Source: Bacteroidetes bacterium ADurb.Bin012 (GTDB lineage: Bacteria; Bacteroidota; Bacteroidia; Bacteroidales; TTA-H9). Taken from it: DNA of 64,000 nucleotides. The position numbers and the translations under genes are program-made. The notes below the pieces were generated by a model that worked only from the letters and a program-made list of their open reading frames with translations, was not told where the DNA came from and made no database searches. This document shows, piece after piece, positions 19,689-29,027 of this stretch; position 1 is the first letter of the stretch, and every line of letters begins with the position of its first letter. The stretch lies in assembly GCA_002071415.1 (NCBI GenBank), contig MWFC01000001.1:186001-250000 (forward strand). The letters run 5' to 3'.

Positions 19689-20273
19689 TCATTCCCCTGA
19701 ATTTTTCCTTAAGTGATGTGTAAAGCCATATTCCCCAATTTCGGGACCGACAGTCTGGTACAAATCATGATTATAAACAAACCATTTGGCTTTCAAGGGC
19801 TGGAATTTTCCTTTTTCATCCACAAGTGACCTATCTGAATGAACCTGAACAATTTCTGCTATGAACATATCATGAGAACCCAGAGTTTTTATTTCTTTCA
19901 CCTTGCACTCAATATTAATGAGAGCCTCTTTCACTAAAGGAGCTTCAACCTTGACGGCTCGTAAAGCACTTAGATTCATTTCCTTGAACTTATCTACTTT
20001 TCGTCCTGAATGAATGCCACACCAATCCAGCATTTCCAGCATGGATTCATCGCAAAGGTTGATCACAAAATCCCCTGTTTCCTTAATTAAATGGTGAGAA
20101 TATCTTTCGGGTCGCACAGAGATATAACACATTGGTGGTTTAGAGCAAATCGTTCCTGTCCATGCAATCGTAATCGCATTTGGATGTTGCAATGTACCAC
20201 ATGAAACCAAAACTGCAGGAAGAGGATAGATCATGTGCGAAGGTGGAAGTAAGATTTTATCAGATTCATTCAT
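19689..20273 (-). CDS. flavin reductase-like FMN-binding split-barrel protein
   Basis: 194 residues. PLPAVLVSCGT, NAITIAWTGTICSKPPMCYISVRPERYSH and the TGDFVINLC segment are the flavin-reductase-like domain, followed by KFKEMNLS and later ECKVKEIKTLGSHDMFIAEI. Such proteins bind FMN and act as NAD(P)H:flavin oxidoreductases or electron carriers in anaerobes. CNxR-type specificity cannot be told. It is monocistronic and diverges from guaA. Confidence 0.88.
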   Translation of the reverse strand: MNESDKILLPPSHMIYPLPAVLVSCGTLQHPNAITIAWTGTICSKPPMCYISVRPERYSHHLIKETGDFVINLCDESMLEMLDWCGIHSGRKVDKFKEMNLSALRAVKVEAPLVKEALINIECKVKEIKTLGSHDMFIAEIVQVHSDRSLVDEKGKFQPLKAKWFVYNHDLYQTVGPEIGEYGFTHHLRKNSGE

Positions 20274-20309
20274 TGCATCGAAGTTTTAGATAGTACAATA
20301 TAAAATGAA

Positions 20310-20341
20310 TTGGTTTTTCAACCACAAGATATGTAATTTTG
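20310..20341 (+). promoter_or_regulatory. guaA promoter (-33 TTG, -7 TAATTTTG)
   Basis: TTG at 20310-20312 and TAATTTTG at 20334-20341 with a 21-base spacer; guaA starts at 20376. Confidence 0.6.
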
Positions 20342-20375
20342 CGCAAATTTCGGGTTTCTCAATTAATTATTTTAC

Positions 20376-21905
20376 ATGCACGAAACCATAGTCATTCTGG
20401 ATTTTGGTTCACAATATACTCAATTGATTGCGAGGCGAATACGTGAATTGAATGTATATTGTGAAATTTTTCCTTTCCATATAATTCCAAAGCTGAACCC
20501 TTCTATAAAAGGCGTAATTCTCAGTGGTAGTCCATATTCGGTGAATCAATCTGGTGCACCCTCACCCGATTTATCGGGGATCAGAGGCAAGGTTCCTATT
20601 CTGGGAATATGTTATAGTGCTCAATACATCTCAAAAATCTCGGGAGGCTGCGTCGAAGTATGCGATACTCGTGAATATGGGAGGGCAAATCTTCATTATA
20701 TCAACCCGAATAATCCTTTAATGCGTGGCCTAAGCCCAAATACTCAGGTCTGGATGTCGCATGGAGACACAATACTCGAAGTCCCTGACAATTTCGAAAT
20801 CATTGCATCGACAGCCGATGTAAAGGTAGCTGGTTTTGAAATAAGGAATGAAAAAATTTGGGGCATACAGTTTCATCCAGAAGTTATTCATACGGTTGAA
20901 GGCAAAACTTTGCTGAAAAATTTTGTAGTTGATATTTGTCATTGCTCCCAAGATTGGACTCCGGCGTCCTTTGTCGATGAAACCGTACAGTATTTGAAGA
21001 ACCTTATCGGCAATGATGAAGTCATCATGGGTTTGTCGGGCGGAGTGGATTCCACAGTAGCCGGAATGCTTTTACATCATGCAATAGGCAATCATCTGCA
21101 TTGTATTTTTATCGATAATGGATTATTGCGAAAGAATGAGTTTGGTCATGTTTTGGAATCCTATAAGCGGATGCATCTCAATGTTAAAGGTGTAGATGCT
21201 TCGGGAAGATTTTTACGAGCTCTTGAAGGAATCTCCGATCCTGAGGCAAAACGCAAAATCATTGGAAGGACTTTTATAGACACTTTCGACGAAGAAGCCG
21301 CTAAGTTAGAAGGAATAAAATGGTTAGGACAAGGAACGATTTATCCCGATGTAATCGAGTCGGTTTCGGTGAATGGTCCTTCGGCCACCATTAAGTCGCA
21401 TCATAACGTTGGAGGCCTTCCCGATATGATGAATCTGAAAATAGTCGAACCTCTGCGAAACCTTTTTAAAGATGAAGTTCGTTTGGTAGGCAGAGAGCTT
21501 GGCATTGATAAAGAATTTCTGAGTCGCCATCCTTTCCCCGGGCCTGGACTGGGTATTAGAGTTATAGGTGAAATTACCCGTGAGAGGCTTGAGATTTTAC
21601 GTGAAGCCGATGCCATTTTCGTCGATGCGCTTAAACAAGCTGGGCTCTACGACAAAGTTTGGCAGGCTTTTGTGGTATTACTCCCCGTAAAAGCCGTTGG
21701 CGTAATGGGAGATGAGCGAACATACGAAAATGTGCTGGCTATTCGTTCAGTACAGTCAACCGACGGTATGACCGCCGACTGGACGCATCTTCCCTACGAT
21801 TTTCTGGCTCAGGTCTCGAGCTCTCTAATCAATCACGTAAATGGGATCAATCGCGTGGTCTACGATATTAGTTCGAAACCCCCTGCTACCATCGAGTGGG
21901 AATAA
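20376..21905 (+). CDS. guaA: GMP synthase (glutamine-hydrolysing)
   Basis: 509 residues with both domains. The amidotransferase part has the catalytic Cys in LGICYSAQ and the His/Glu pair in QFHPEV; the synthetase part has the P-loop [12 protein letters not shown], the [12 protein letters not shown] motif and the HHNVGGLP loop, and the C-terminal dimerisation part ending PPATIEWE. It converts XMP to GMP. The Cys nucleophile is followed by Tyr-Ser rather than the usual Tyr-Gly, a small variation. The following LysM gene starts 11 bases after the stop. Confidence 0.98.
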   Translation: MHETIVILDFGSQYTQLIARRIRELNVYCEIFPFHIIPKLNPSIKGVILSGSPYSVNQSGAPSPDLSGIRGKVPILGICYSAQYISKISGGCVEVCDTREYGRANLHYINPNNPLMRGLSPNTQVWMSHGDTILEVPDNFEIIASTADVKVAGFEIRNEKIWGIQFHPEVIHTVEGKTLLKNFVVDICHCSQDWTPASFVDETVQYLKNLIGNDEVIMGLSGGVDSTVAGMLLHHAIGNHLHCIFIDNGLLRKNEFGHVLESYKRMHLNVKGVDASGRFLRALEGISDPEAKRKIIGRTFIDTFDEEAAKLEGIKWLGQGTIYPDVIESVSVNGPSATIKSHHNVGGLPDMMNLKIVEPLRNLFKDEVRLVGRELGIDKEFLSRHPFPGPGLGIRVIGEITRERLEILREADAIFVDALKQAGLYDKVWQAFVVLLPVKAVGVMGDERTYENVLAIRSVQSTDGMTADWTHLPYDFLAQVSSSLINHVNGINRVVYDISSKPPATIEWE

Positions 21906-21916
21906 TTATCGAAATC

Positions 21917-24085
21917 ATGAAGCAAAGATTTTTCATTATCGCTTTTCTTCTGGGATTCTTTTTCATTACTTCAAAGGCTCAGGAACCTGCTGAGGTTGTG
22001 GTATCTCAACAGAAAATCACTGAAAATGGCATGACTTTCTGGCTGCATACCGTCGAAGCCGGTCAAACACTTTACCGGATTTCACTTGCTTATAAGGTGC
22101 CAATTAGTGATATTCTTCAATATAACCCCGAAGCAGCCAAAGTATTGAAAACAGGGCAACAATTGAAGATTCCTGCGACGCCTTCAGAAATTAGCCCTTA
22201 CACGAATATTGATTTTATATATCATGTAACCAAAGCAGGCGAAACCTTGCAAAGTATATCGAACATTTATAGCGTTCCCATCGAAACCATCCAAAAATTG
22301 AACCCCGGTATTGGTAAAGACAAACTTCCTGCGGATCAGGTAATCAAAATTCCCCTCGATTATTCAGCATTGCTGAAAAATCAGCCAATTCCCGATACGT
22401 CAAGGAGAACCTCTAAAGGAGGTTTTCTTACCTATACAGTAAAAGAAAAAGAAACATTATATGCCATCAGCCGGAAATTTGGAGTAACTATTGCTGATAT
22501 CATCGAATGGAATCCTCAGGTGAAGGAAGGACTCAAGGCAGGTGAGGAGATATTGATTGGGAAGCCAGGCATAAAGCCTCAGGAAAGAGGATTCATTGAG
22601 TATAAGATACAGAAACACGAAAGTCTTTATGGAATCGCCCGTAAAAACCGCATCAGTATAGATTCGTTGAAAATGTTTAACCAGGGCCTTACCGAAAATA
22701 TCAAAGAAGGACAAATTATCCTCATTCCTAAACGAAGAGCAGCTTCTTATATTACTCATGTGGCCGAACCGAAGGAAAATTTACAAAAAATTGCCGACAA
22801 ATATGAAGTAGGAGAGGAGGAGCTTAAAAAAGCCAATCCTCACATCGATAAAAAAATTGAAGAAAATGCTCCTATCAAAATTCCTATCCAGTCCGAAAAC
22901 AAGAAAGAACATGAAATGGCTCAGCTTCCTGCCGAAACCGAAAATATTGCATCAACATCATTGTGCAATCCCGATTATAAATTCAAACACGAGGAATTTA
23001 AAATTGCCATCATTGTCCCTTTCATGCTGAATACTCCCTTGAATGTTCGTAGCCAGAGCTCAGCTTATGGTAAAAAGCCAGGTGAATCACCCTTGTTCAA
23101 GTATCTGCCATTTTACGAAGGTGCTCTTCTGGCTCTTGATTCACTCAAGAAGATAGGTTTTAATGCAAAAGTGTATGTGTACGATCTGGGAAACGATATG
23201 AGTGGAACCCATAGGTTATTGCAAAAACCCGAGATGAAATCCATGGATTTGATAATTAGCCTGGCTTTCAGCAAGAATTTCGAGCTAATTGCCGACTTTG
23301 CAAAACGCCATAAAATTCCTACTATCAATGCTATATCTAAAAGAGATGAAATATTGTCGAACAACGAATACATCATTAAGCCTTATCCATCCGAAGATTT
23401 TCAGGCCGAAGCAGTTGCCCAATTCTTAAGCTCGAGGCCTGGTAAACAAAACATCATCATTCTGCGCAACAATAAAAATTTATACACGAATACCATCGAT
23501 AAACTCCTCACAATGCTCGATCAGCATCTCCAAGAAGGCCATTTTACCAAGGGAAGTCGAATACACTTTCTCAACGATAGTGTAACAAAAGTTAAATCAG
23601 CTATCAAGCCGGGTTATTCCAATTATTTGATCGTACTTTCAGAAAATGAAGCATTCAATATCAATCTTTTACGGAATCTGCGTACTTTGAACGATACCCT
23701 GAGATTTTCCCTCATCGGTATGCCTTCGTGGGCCAATATGAAAAATGCTGAGATTTCTTCACTCATTCAGAATAATGTGCATTTTCTTTCTCCTTTTATG
23801 GTAGATTACTACGATGAAAAGGTTCAAGATTTTTTATATAAATACCGTGACCGTTACTTGGCCGAACCCAACGAACTCGCCTTTACTGGATTCGACATCA
23901 CATGGTTTTTTTGCAATGCCTTGATGAATTATGGAAAAGATTTCCGCGAATGCCTACCTTATTTGCGTATATCCAACATTCAATCCAGTTATCGCTATAA
24001 ATGGTTAAAACCAAATGGTTTGGTGAATACTTTCTGGAACATTTACCAATATATTGGCTACCGGCCTGTCATTGTCAACCTATAA
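21917..24085 (+). CDS. five-LysM protein with periplasmic receptor-like domain
   Basis: 722 residues from ATG 21917 (a GTG at 21896 inside guaA is less likely because the signal peptide starts at MKQRFFIIAF). After the signal peptide (cut near KAQ) come five LysM repeats: residues about 35-85, 95-150, 170-220, 230-280 and 285-335. The rest (FKIAIIVPFML ... GALLALDSLKKIGF ... YDLGND) is a type 1 periplasmic-binding/ABC-receptor fold, a common Bacteroidota architecture. It likely binds peptidoglycan in the periplasm; the ligand of the receptor part is unknown. The link with guaA is frequent in the phylum. Confidence 0.87.
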   Translation: MKQRFFIIAFLLGFFFITSKAQEPAEVVVSQQKITENGMTFWLHTVEAGQTLYRISLAYKVPISDILQYNPEAAKVLKTGQQLKIPATPSEISPYTNIDFIYHVTKAGETLQSISNIYSVPIETIQKLNPGIGKDKLPADQVIKIPLDYSALLKNQPIPDTSRRTSKGGFLTYTVKEKETLYAISRKFGVTIADIIEWNPQVKEGLKAGEEILIGKPGIKPQERGFIEYKIQKHESLYGIARKNRISIDSLKMFNQGLTENIKEGQIILIPKRRAASYITHVAEPKENLQKIADKYEVGEEELKKANPHIDKKIEENAPIKIPIQSENKKEHEMAQLPAETENIASTSLCNPDYKFKHEEFKIAIIVPFMLNTPLNVRSQSSAYGKKPGESPLFKYLPFYEGALLALDSLKKIGFNAKVYVYDLGNDMSGTHRLLQKPEMKSMDLIISLAFSKNFELIADFAKRHKIPTINAISKRDEILSNNEYIIKPYPSEDFQAEAVAQFLSSRPGKQNIIILRNNKNLYTNTIDKLLTMLDQHLQEGHFTKGSRIHFLNDSVTKVKSAIKPGYSNYLIVLSENEAFNINLLRNLRTLNDTLRFSLIGMPSWANMKNAEISSLIQNNVHFLSPFMVDYYDEKVQDFLYKYRDRYLAEPNELAFTGFDITWFFCNALMNYGKDFRECLPYLRISNIQSSYRYKWLKPNGLVNTFWNIYQYIGYRPVIVNL

Positions 24086-24122
24086 ATTTATTTTTTAGTC
24101 TATTTATTGAAAAGGCTATTTA

Positions 24123-24130
24123 TACCTTTG
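24123..24130 (+). promoter_or_regulatory. -7 promoter box for gcvT
   Basis: TACCTTTG (TAnnTTTG), 57 bases before the ATG. TTG at 24107-24109 is a possible but closely spaced -33 element. I see no glycine riboswitch in the leader. Confidence 0.5.
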
Positions 24131-24187
24131 CATAACGTTTTCTTTTTTTTGTAAAATTCTATAAAACATATTAAAATATTTAAAAAC

Positions 24188-25297
24188 ATGAAAAATACTC
24201 CTTTTACAAAATTTCACATTGCCTTAGGAGCAAAGATGGTGCCTTTTGCTGGTTATAATATGCCCATTCAATATGAAGGAGTTATATCCGAACATCTTAC
24301 CGTAAGGAAAAGCGTAGGTGTTTTCGATGTATCTCACATGGGTGAGATATGGGTGAAAGGCCCTAAAGCTTTCGATCTGCTTCAGTATATTACTTCCAAT
24401 GATGTTTCAAAACTTTACGATGGCAAGATACAATATTCGTGCATGCCCAACGGAAGAGGTGGGATAGTGGATGATATTCTGGTTTACAGAATTACTGCAG
24501 AATCTTATCTTCTTGTGGTTAATGCAGCCAATATGGAGAAGGATTGGAATTGGATTACCCAGCATGCTTCAGATAGGGGTATGAAAATTGGAACTGATGT
24601 TTACAATGCTTCCGAAGAAACCGGGCAGCTTGCCATACAAGGCCCACTGGCCATGAAATCCATGCAAAAACTCACCTCCGAATCCATTCTCGACATGGAA
24701 TATTATTCATGGAAAAATCTTGAATTTGCCGGAGTGAAAAATATTTTGTTTTCTACAACAGGATATACTGGAAGTGGCGGATGTGAAATTTATATGCCCA
24801 ACGAAGCAGCCGATACGATTTGGAATGCCGTTTTCGAAGCAGGTAAGGAATTTGGGATAAAACCTATCGGCTTGGGAGCTCGCGACACTTTGAGACTCGA
24901 AATGGGATTTTGCCTATATGGCAATGATATCGACGATACCACTTCCCCTCTGGAAGCTGGTCTGGGATGGATTACAAAATTTACCGATACAAAGAACTTC
25001 ATCGATAAAGAATATCTCCTTCAGCAAAAGAAGGAAGGCGTGAAACGCAAATTAGTTGGTTTTGTATTGAAAGAAAAAGGAATTCCCCGTCAACATTACT
25101 CCATTTGTAACGCTGCCGGAAACAAAATCGGAGAAGTTACTTCTGGAACCATGTCGCCTTCGCTCAATATCCCAATCGGAATGGGCTATGTGCCTGCCGA
25201 ATTATCCCAACCGGGAAGTGAGATTTTTATCGAAATCAGAGGAAAACTTATTAAGGCAGAAGTAGTAAAACTACCCTTTTATAAGGGAGAACAATAA
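24188..25297 (+). CDS. gcvT: glycine cleavage system T protein (aminomethyltransferase)
   Basis: 369 residues. Hallmarks: [26 protein letters not shown], the folate-site region [42 protein letters not shown] and LEAGLGW. It moves the methylene group of the aminomethyl-lipoyl H protein to tetrahydrofolate. gcvH and gcvP are not in the window. Transcription appears monocistronic, bounded by a promoter box and a terminator hairpin. Confidence 0.96.
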   Translation: MKNTPFTKFHIALGAKMVPFAGYNMPIQYEGVISEHLTVRKSVGVFDVSHMGEIWVKGPKAFDLLQYITSNDVSKLYDGKIQYSCMPNGRGGIVDDILVYRITAESYLLVVNAANMEKDWNWITQHASDRGMKIGTDVYNASEETGQLAIQGPLAMKSMQKLTSESILDMEYYSWKNLEFAGVKNILFSTTGYTGSGGCEIYMPNEAADTIWNAVFEAGKEFGIKPIGLGARDTLRLEMGFCLYGNDIDDTTSPLEAGLGWITKFTDTKNFIDKEYLLQQKKEGVKRKLVGFVLKEKGIPRQHYSICNAAGNKIGEVTSGTMSPSLNIPIGMGYVPAELSQPGSEIFIEIRGKLIKAEVVKLPFYKGEQ

Positions 25298-25310
25298 ACC
25301 AGAATTTTAA

Positions 25311-25336
25311 AGAGCAAAATAGCGTTTTTTTGCTCT
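25311..25336. terminator. hairpin terminator after gcvT
   Basis: AGAGCAAAA pairs with TTTTGCTCT across an 8-base loop, 13 bases after the gcvT stop. A/T-rich stem ends could let it work in both directions, though the next gene runs the same way. Confidence 0.65.
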
Positions 25337-25360
25337 CATGTTTTCATTCATTATGTCACA

Positions 25361-26518
25361 ATGGCTAATTTCGATTCGATTATTCCACGAGAAGGTACCT
25401 CATGCGTGAAATATGATTTACGCAATCAAGTTTTTGGTACCGAGGAGGTAGTACCAATGTGGGTAGCCGATATGGATTTTGCTACCCCCGAATTTATTTT
25501 GCAAGCCTTGCATCGGCGTTTGAATCATCCGTTATTGGGTTATTCTTTTCGAGCGCAAGAATTCAATGAAAGCCTTGCTAATTGGTTATTCCGCCGTCAT
25601 GCCCTATCTATCGATCCCCAAATTGTGAGCTTTAGTCCAGGAGTAGTCACAGGCCTTATGGTTCTAACTCTGGCTTTTACCAATCCAGGTGATAAAATCA
25701 TAGTTCAACCTCCTGTCTATCCGCCATTTTTCGAAGTTCCCAGAGCTCACGAACGAATTGTCATAAACAATCCATTGAAATTCGATGGGGAAAGATATTC
25801 GATGGATTTCGATGACTTGCGCGAAAAAGCCCCAGGCGTCAGAATGCTTATCCTGTCGAATCCACATAATCCTGTTGGACGTGCATGGGAGAGACGAGAA
25901 TTAGAACAGCTTTCCGAGATTTGTATACAAAACGATATCATGATTGTTTCGGACGAGATTCATTCCGATATTATATTTCCGGGCTATCGCCATACTCCCT
26001 TACTCTCGCTGGACAAGGAGATTGGCATGCGTTCTGCTAGCTGCTTTGCACCCAGCAAGACTTTCAATATAGCCGGACTCTCCACCAGTGCCATTTTGAT
26101 CCCTGATCCTCAAAAACGCAAAATTTACAACGACACCCTCGAACGCTTCCATTTGCAAATGGGAAACCTTTTAGGGAATATTGCATTCGAAGCTGCATAC
26201 AACCAAGGCGAAGACTGGCTCGAAGAATTACTCGATTATCTTCATCAATCGGTGAGGATAGCAACACATTACTTCGAAGAACATCTTTCACCCATTCACC
26301 TCGTACAACCCGAAGCTACCTATTTGCTGTGGCTCGATTTTCGGGGTCTTCATATTCCTGACGATGAACTTCATGCACACCTGATTCATAAGGCTCATCT
26401 AGGATTAAACCGGGGAGAAGAATTCGGAATCGAAGGGAAAGGATTTATGCGCATGAATATTGCCTGTCCACATGCAATTCTTGAAAAGGCTCTCGAAAGT
26501 TTAAAAAACATCTTATAA
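25361..26518 (+). CDS. PatB/MalY-type PLP-dependent C-S lyase
   Basis: 385 residues, aspartate-aminotransferase fold. MWVADMDFATPEFI near the N-terminus and FSPGVVTGL are typical of the MalY/PatB group; the PLP lysine is in APSKTFNIAGL, Asn in LSNPHNPVGR, and Asp in IVSDEIHSDI. It splits C-S bonds of cystathionine or cysteine conjugates; aminotransferase side activity is possible. A HAD phosphatase gene follows after 7 bases. Confidence 0.92.
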   Translation: MANFDSIIPREGTSCVKYDLRNQVFGTEEVVPMWVADMDFATPEFILQALHRRLNHPLLGYSFRAQEFNESLANWLFRRHALSIDPQIVSFSPGVVTGLMVLTLAFTNPGDKIIVQPPVYPPFFEVPRAHERIVINNPLKFDGERYSMDFDDLREKAPGVRMLILSNPHNPVGRAWERRELEQLSEICIQNDIMIVSDEIHSDIIFPGYRHTPLLSLDKEIGMRSASCFAPSKTFNIAGLSTSAILIPDPQKRKIYNDTLERFHLQMGNLLGNIAFEAAYNQGEDWLEELLDYLHQSVRIATHYFEEHLSPIHLVQPEATYLLWLDFRGLHIPDDELHAHLIHKAHLGLNRGEEFGIEGKGFMRMNIACPHAILEKALESLKNIL

Positions 26519-26525
26519 TAACAGA

Positions 26526-27206
26526 ATGAACTCATTTCAGGCAGCTATTTTCGACCTCGATGGCCTGTTGATCGATTCGGAACCCTTATGGGAAGAAGCC
26601 GAAATAAACGTATTTGCACGTCTTGGGGTAAAAATTACTTCACAAATGTGCCAGAAGGTGAAAGGATTTCGTGTGGATGAAACAATTAGATTTTTTTGCC
26701 AGTGTACATCTTTTGATGCCCTCGACCCTGACTTGATCGAACAACAAATTATTTCCGAGGTAAAACGATCGATTTATGAAAAAGCCAGGGGTTTACCGGG
26801 TTGCGTATATATATTGCATTTCTTCCAGTCGCGTGATATTCCTCTTGCTCTTGCTTCGGCTTCACCCTACGATATTATCGATCTGGCTCTAAGAAAATTG
26901 AGCATTCATCAGCACTTTAAAATCATTTATAGTGCCACGGAAGAAAAATATGGCAAACCTCATCCTGGAATATTTTTTACCACTGCTGAGCAATTGCAGG
27001 TTGAACCACAAAATTGTATCGTATTCGAAGATGCGCTCAATGGCATCATTGCAGCCAAAGCTGCCAGAATGAAGGCAGTGGCCGTTCCTGCTGACCAAAC
27101 CTCGATGGATTTGCGATTTGTGTTGGCCGATCTAATCCTCCCGTCCTTACTCCAATTCAAAGAAGATCATCTCGAATATTTGATAAACCCACATCATGGA
27201 GGATGA
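26526..27206 (+). CDS. HAD-superfamily sugar-phosphate phosphatase (beta-phosphoglucomutase-like)
   Basis: 226 residues. Motif I FDLDGLLIDSEPLW holds the nucleophile Asp and acid/base Asp, a helical cap follows, motif II Ser is in LALASASPYD, motif III Lys in YGKPHPGIF, motif IV in FEDALNGIIAAKAA. LLIDSEPLW and the RVDE cap segment resemble 2-deoxyglucose-6-phosphatase/hexitol phosphatase (YniC/HxpB). Specificity is not fixed by sequence. Co-transcribed with the C-S lyase. Confidence 0.88.
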   Translation: MNSFQAAIFDLDGLLIDSEPLWEEAEINVFARLGVKITSQMCQKVKGFRVDETIRFFCQCTSFDALDPDLIEQQIISEVKRSIYEKARGLPGCVYILHFFQSRDIPLALASASPYDIIDLALRKLSIHQHFKIIYSATEEKYGKPHPGIFFTTAEQLQVEPQNCIVFEDALNGIIAAKAARMKAVAVPADQTSMDLRFVLADLILPSLLQFKEDHLEYLINPHHGG

Positions 27207-27299
27207 GTTTAATAAATCTTTAAGTTTTCTTTTAGAAAACATTTATTAACTGTATTTTAACTTGTTTTGCAGGCTGATTTCTCAAAGCCGTTTCATTCG

Positions 27300-28988
27300 A
27301 TGGTTATAAATATATTGTCTATCATCGGAGCCTTATGCTTGTTTCTATTCGGCATGAAGCTGATGAGCGAAGCTTTGCAGAAGATGGCCGGACAAAACCT
27401 GAGGAATTTTATTTCGGGTTTGGCTCAGAATCCCGTAAAGGGTGTGCTGTCTGGTCTGGTAATCACCGCAGCACTCCAATCCTCATCAGCTACTACGGTA
27501 ATGATTATAGGATTATGTACAGCAAATCTTTTGACTTTCCCTCAGGCATTTTCCCTTATCATGGGAGCAAATATCGGCACTACCCTCAAAGCTTGGATTA
27601 TTGCATTCATTGGCTATAATTTCGACCTTTCTCAATTTGCTCTACCTATCATTGCCTTATGTTTCATTCTACTATTTTCGAAAAAAGCTACCATTAGGGC
27701 CTTAGGAGAATTCTTCATGGGTTTTGCCCTTTTGTTTATGGGAATGAATTTTTTAATGATGCAAAGCCAAAGCCTAACTACTCATCCTGAATGGATTGGT
27801 TGGATACAATCTCACAATCATCGGGGATTTAGCTCTATTCTTTTTTTTGTGACCATGGGTTTTGTATTGACTGCTGTTTTGCAATCTTCATCGGCTATGC
27901 TGGTGTTTACTTTTGCCCTGTGTGCTTCGGGAATCGTTGGTTATGAAAATGCTGCAGCTATGGTAATTGGCGAGAATGTAGGAACTACCATAACGGCTAA
28001 TGCGGCGGCAATTGTGGGAAATTACAAGGCCAGACGTGCAGCACTTTCACATTTTTTGTTCAATGTTTCATTGATGATTTTAGCCCTTGCTTTTTTCCCT
28101 TTTATCATCCAAATGATGACAAGTTTTACAAAAGGACTTACCGGACAGAATCCGTCCTCTGATTCTCAGTCCATTCCATTTGCTCTCTCAGCCTTCCATA
28201 CGTTTTTGAACCTCATTACTACGGCAATCTGGATCAATTTCATTCCTCAAATGTCGGCTATAGTAAATACTATTATTCCAGTAAAATATTCCACCCCATA
28301 TCAAATAAGATATTTCAATCCTTTCTTTATTTCGACTTCTGAGTTCAATCTTTTACACTTAAAGCATGAAATAGCTGTCTTAAGTTCTGAAGTAATAGAG
28401 CTTTTTCGCTTCGTAATCTCTTCGGTCGTCCCCGGAGATACTTCGAATCTGATTCAGCAAAATGAAGATGCTGAGCGTCTTTATCAGAAAATTCAATTCC
28501 ACCACACTGAAATTTTAAATTACATCCAAACCATTTCTTTCGATGAAATGAGTGCTGATGGACAGGTGCGTTACCGAACCATGCTCCTTACACTGGAAAA
28601 TTTTCAGGTAATTGTAAAAGTCAACCAAAAATTGCTGCAAACGATACAGGAAAAATCGAAAGAAAAGATATGGTTCTCACCCAAACAACACAGAGACCTC
28701 ATGGGCTTGTTAGATGAAGTAGATTCGGCCTTCCAATTGCTTGTCAATAACCTCAATGGAGAATATCATAAGGTAAATATTGCCGAATCTCAACTTATTG
28801 AAGAAAAAATCAATAAAATGAGAGATAAAATCAAGGAAAAACTCCCAAGAAAAATTGAACAGGGAAAGATTAATCCTCTCTCGGTCGATTATTATAAATC
28901 TCTGGTCGATGCGGCCGAAAACTTAGGGGACCTTATGATGGAGATCAATCGGAAGTTGGCCGAATGTGGGAAGAAAACAATGCCATAA
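27300..28988 (+). CDS. Na+/phosphate cotransporter family protein with PhoU-like tail
   Basis: About 562 residues from ATG 27300 (a TTG at 27267 would add 11 residues lacking membrane character). Two Na/Pi repeats each carry the QSSS motif (TAALQSSSATTV and AVLQSSSAMLV). Eight or nine membrane helices span residues 1-330; residues about 360-550 are a helical PhoU-like domain. It should be an inner-membrane Na+-driven phosphate carrier or a related solute exporter. It follows the HAD gene by 93 bases. Confidence 0.9.
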   Translation: MVINILSIIGALCLFLFGMKLMSEALQKMAGQNLRNFISGLAQNPVKGVLSGLVITAALQSSSATTVMIIGLCTANLLTFPQAFSLIMGANIGTTLKAWIIAFIGYNFDLSQFALPIIALCFILLFSKKATIRALGEFFMGFALLFMGMNFLMMQSQSLTTHPEWIGWIQSHNHRGFSSILFFVTMGFVLTAVLQSSSAMLVFTFALCASGIVGYENAAAMVIGENVGTTITANAAAIVGNYKARRAALSHFLFNVSLMILALAFFPFIIQMMTSFTKGLTGQNPSSDSQSIPFALSAFHTFLNLITTAIWINFIPQMSAIVNTIIPVKYSTPYQIRYFNPFFISTSEFNLLHLKHEIAVLSSEVIELFRFVISSVVPGDTSNLIQQNEDAERLYQKIQFHHTEILNYIQTISFDEMSADGQVRYRTMLLTLENFQVIVKVNQKLLQTIQEKSKEKIWFSPKQHRDLMGLLDEVDSAFQLLVNNLNGEYHKVNIAESQLIEEKINKMRDKIKEKLPRKIEQGKINPLSVDYYKSLVDAAENLGDLMMEINRKLAECGKKTMP

Positions 28989-29000
28989 GACCTATTTTCA

Positions 29001-29008
29001 TAATTTTG
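29001..29008 (+). promoter_or_regulatory. -7 promoter box for argS
   Basis: TAATTTTG, 19 bases before the argS ATG and just after the transporter stop, so argS would have a very short leader. Confidence 0.5.
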
Positions 29009-29027
29009 TCGCTCCAAGCTTTTATAC

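Noticed and set aside
24086-24187. Glycine riboswitch before gcvT
   Set aside because: The gap is AT-rich and only about 100 bases long; no conserved glycine aptamer core is visible.
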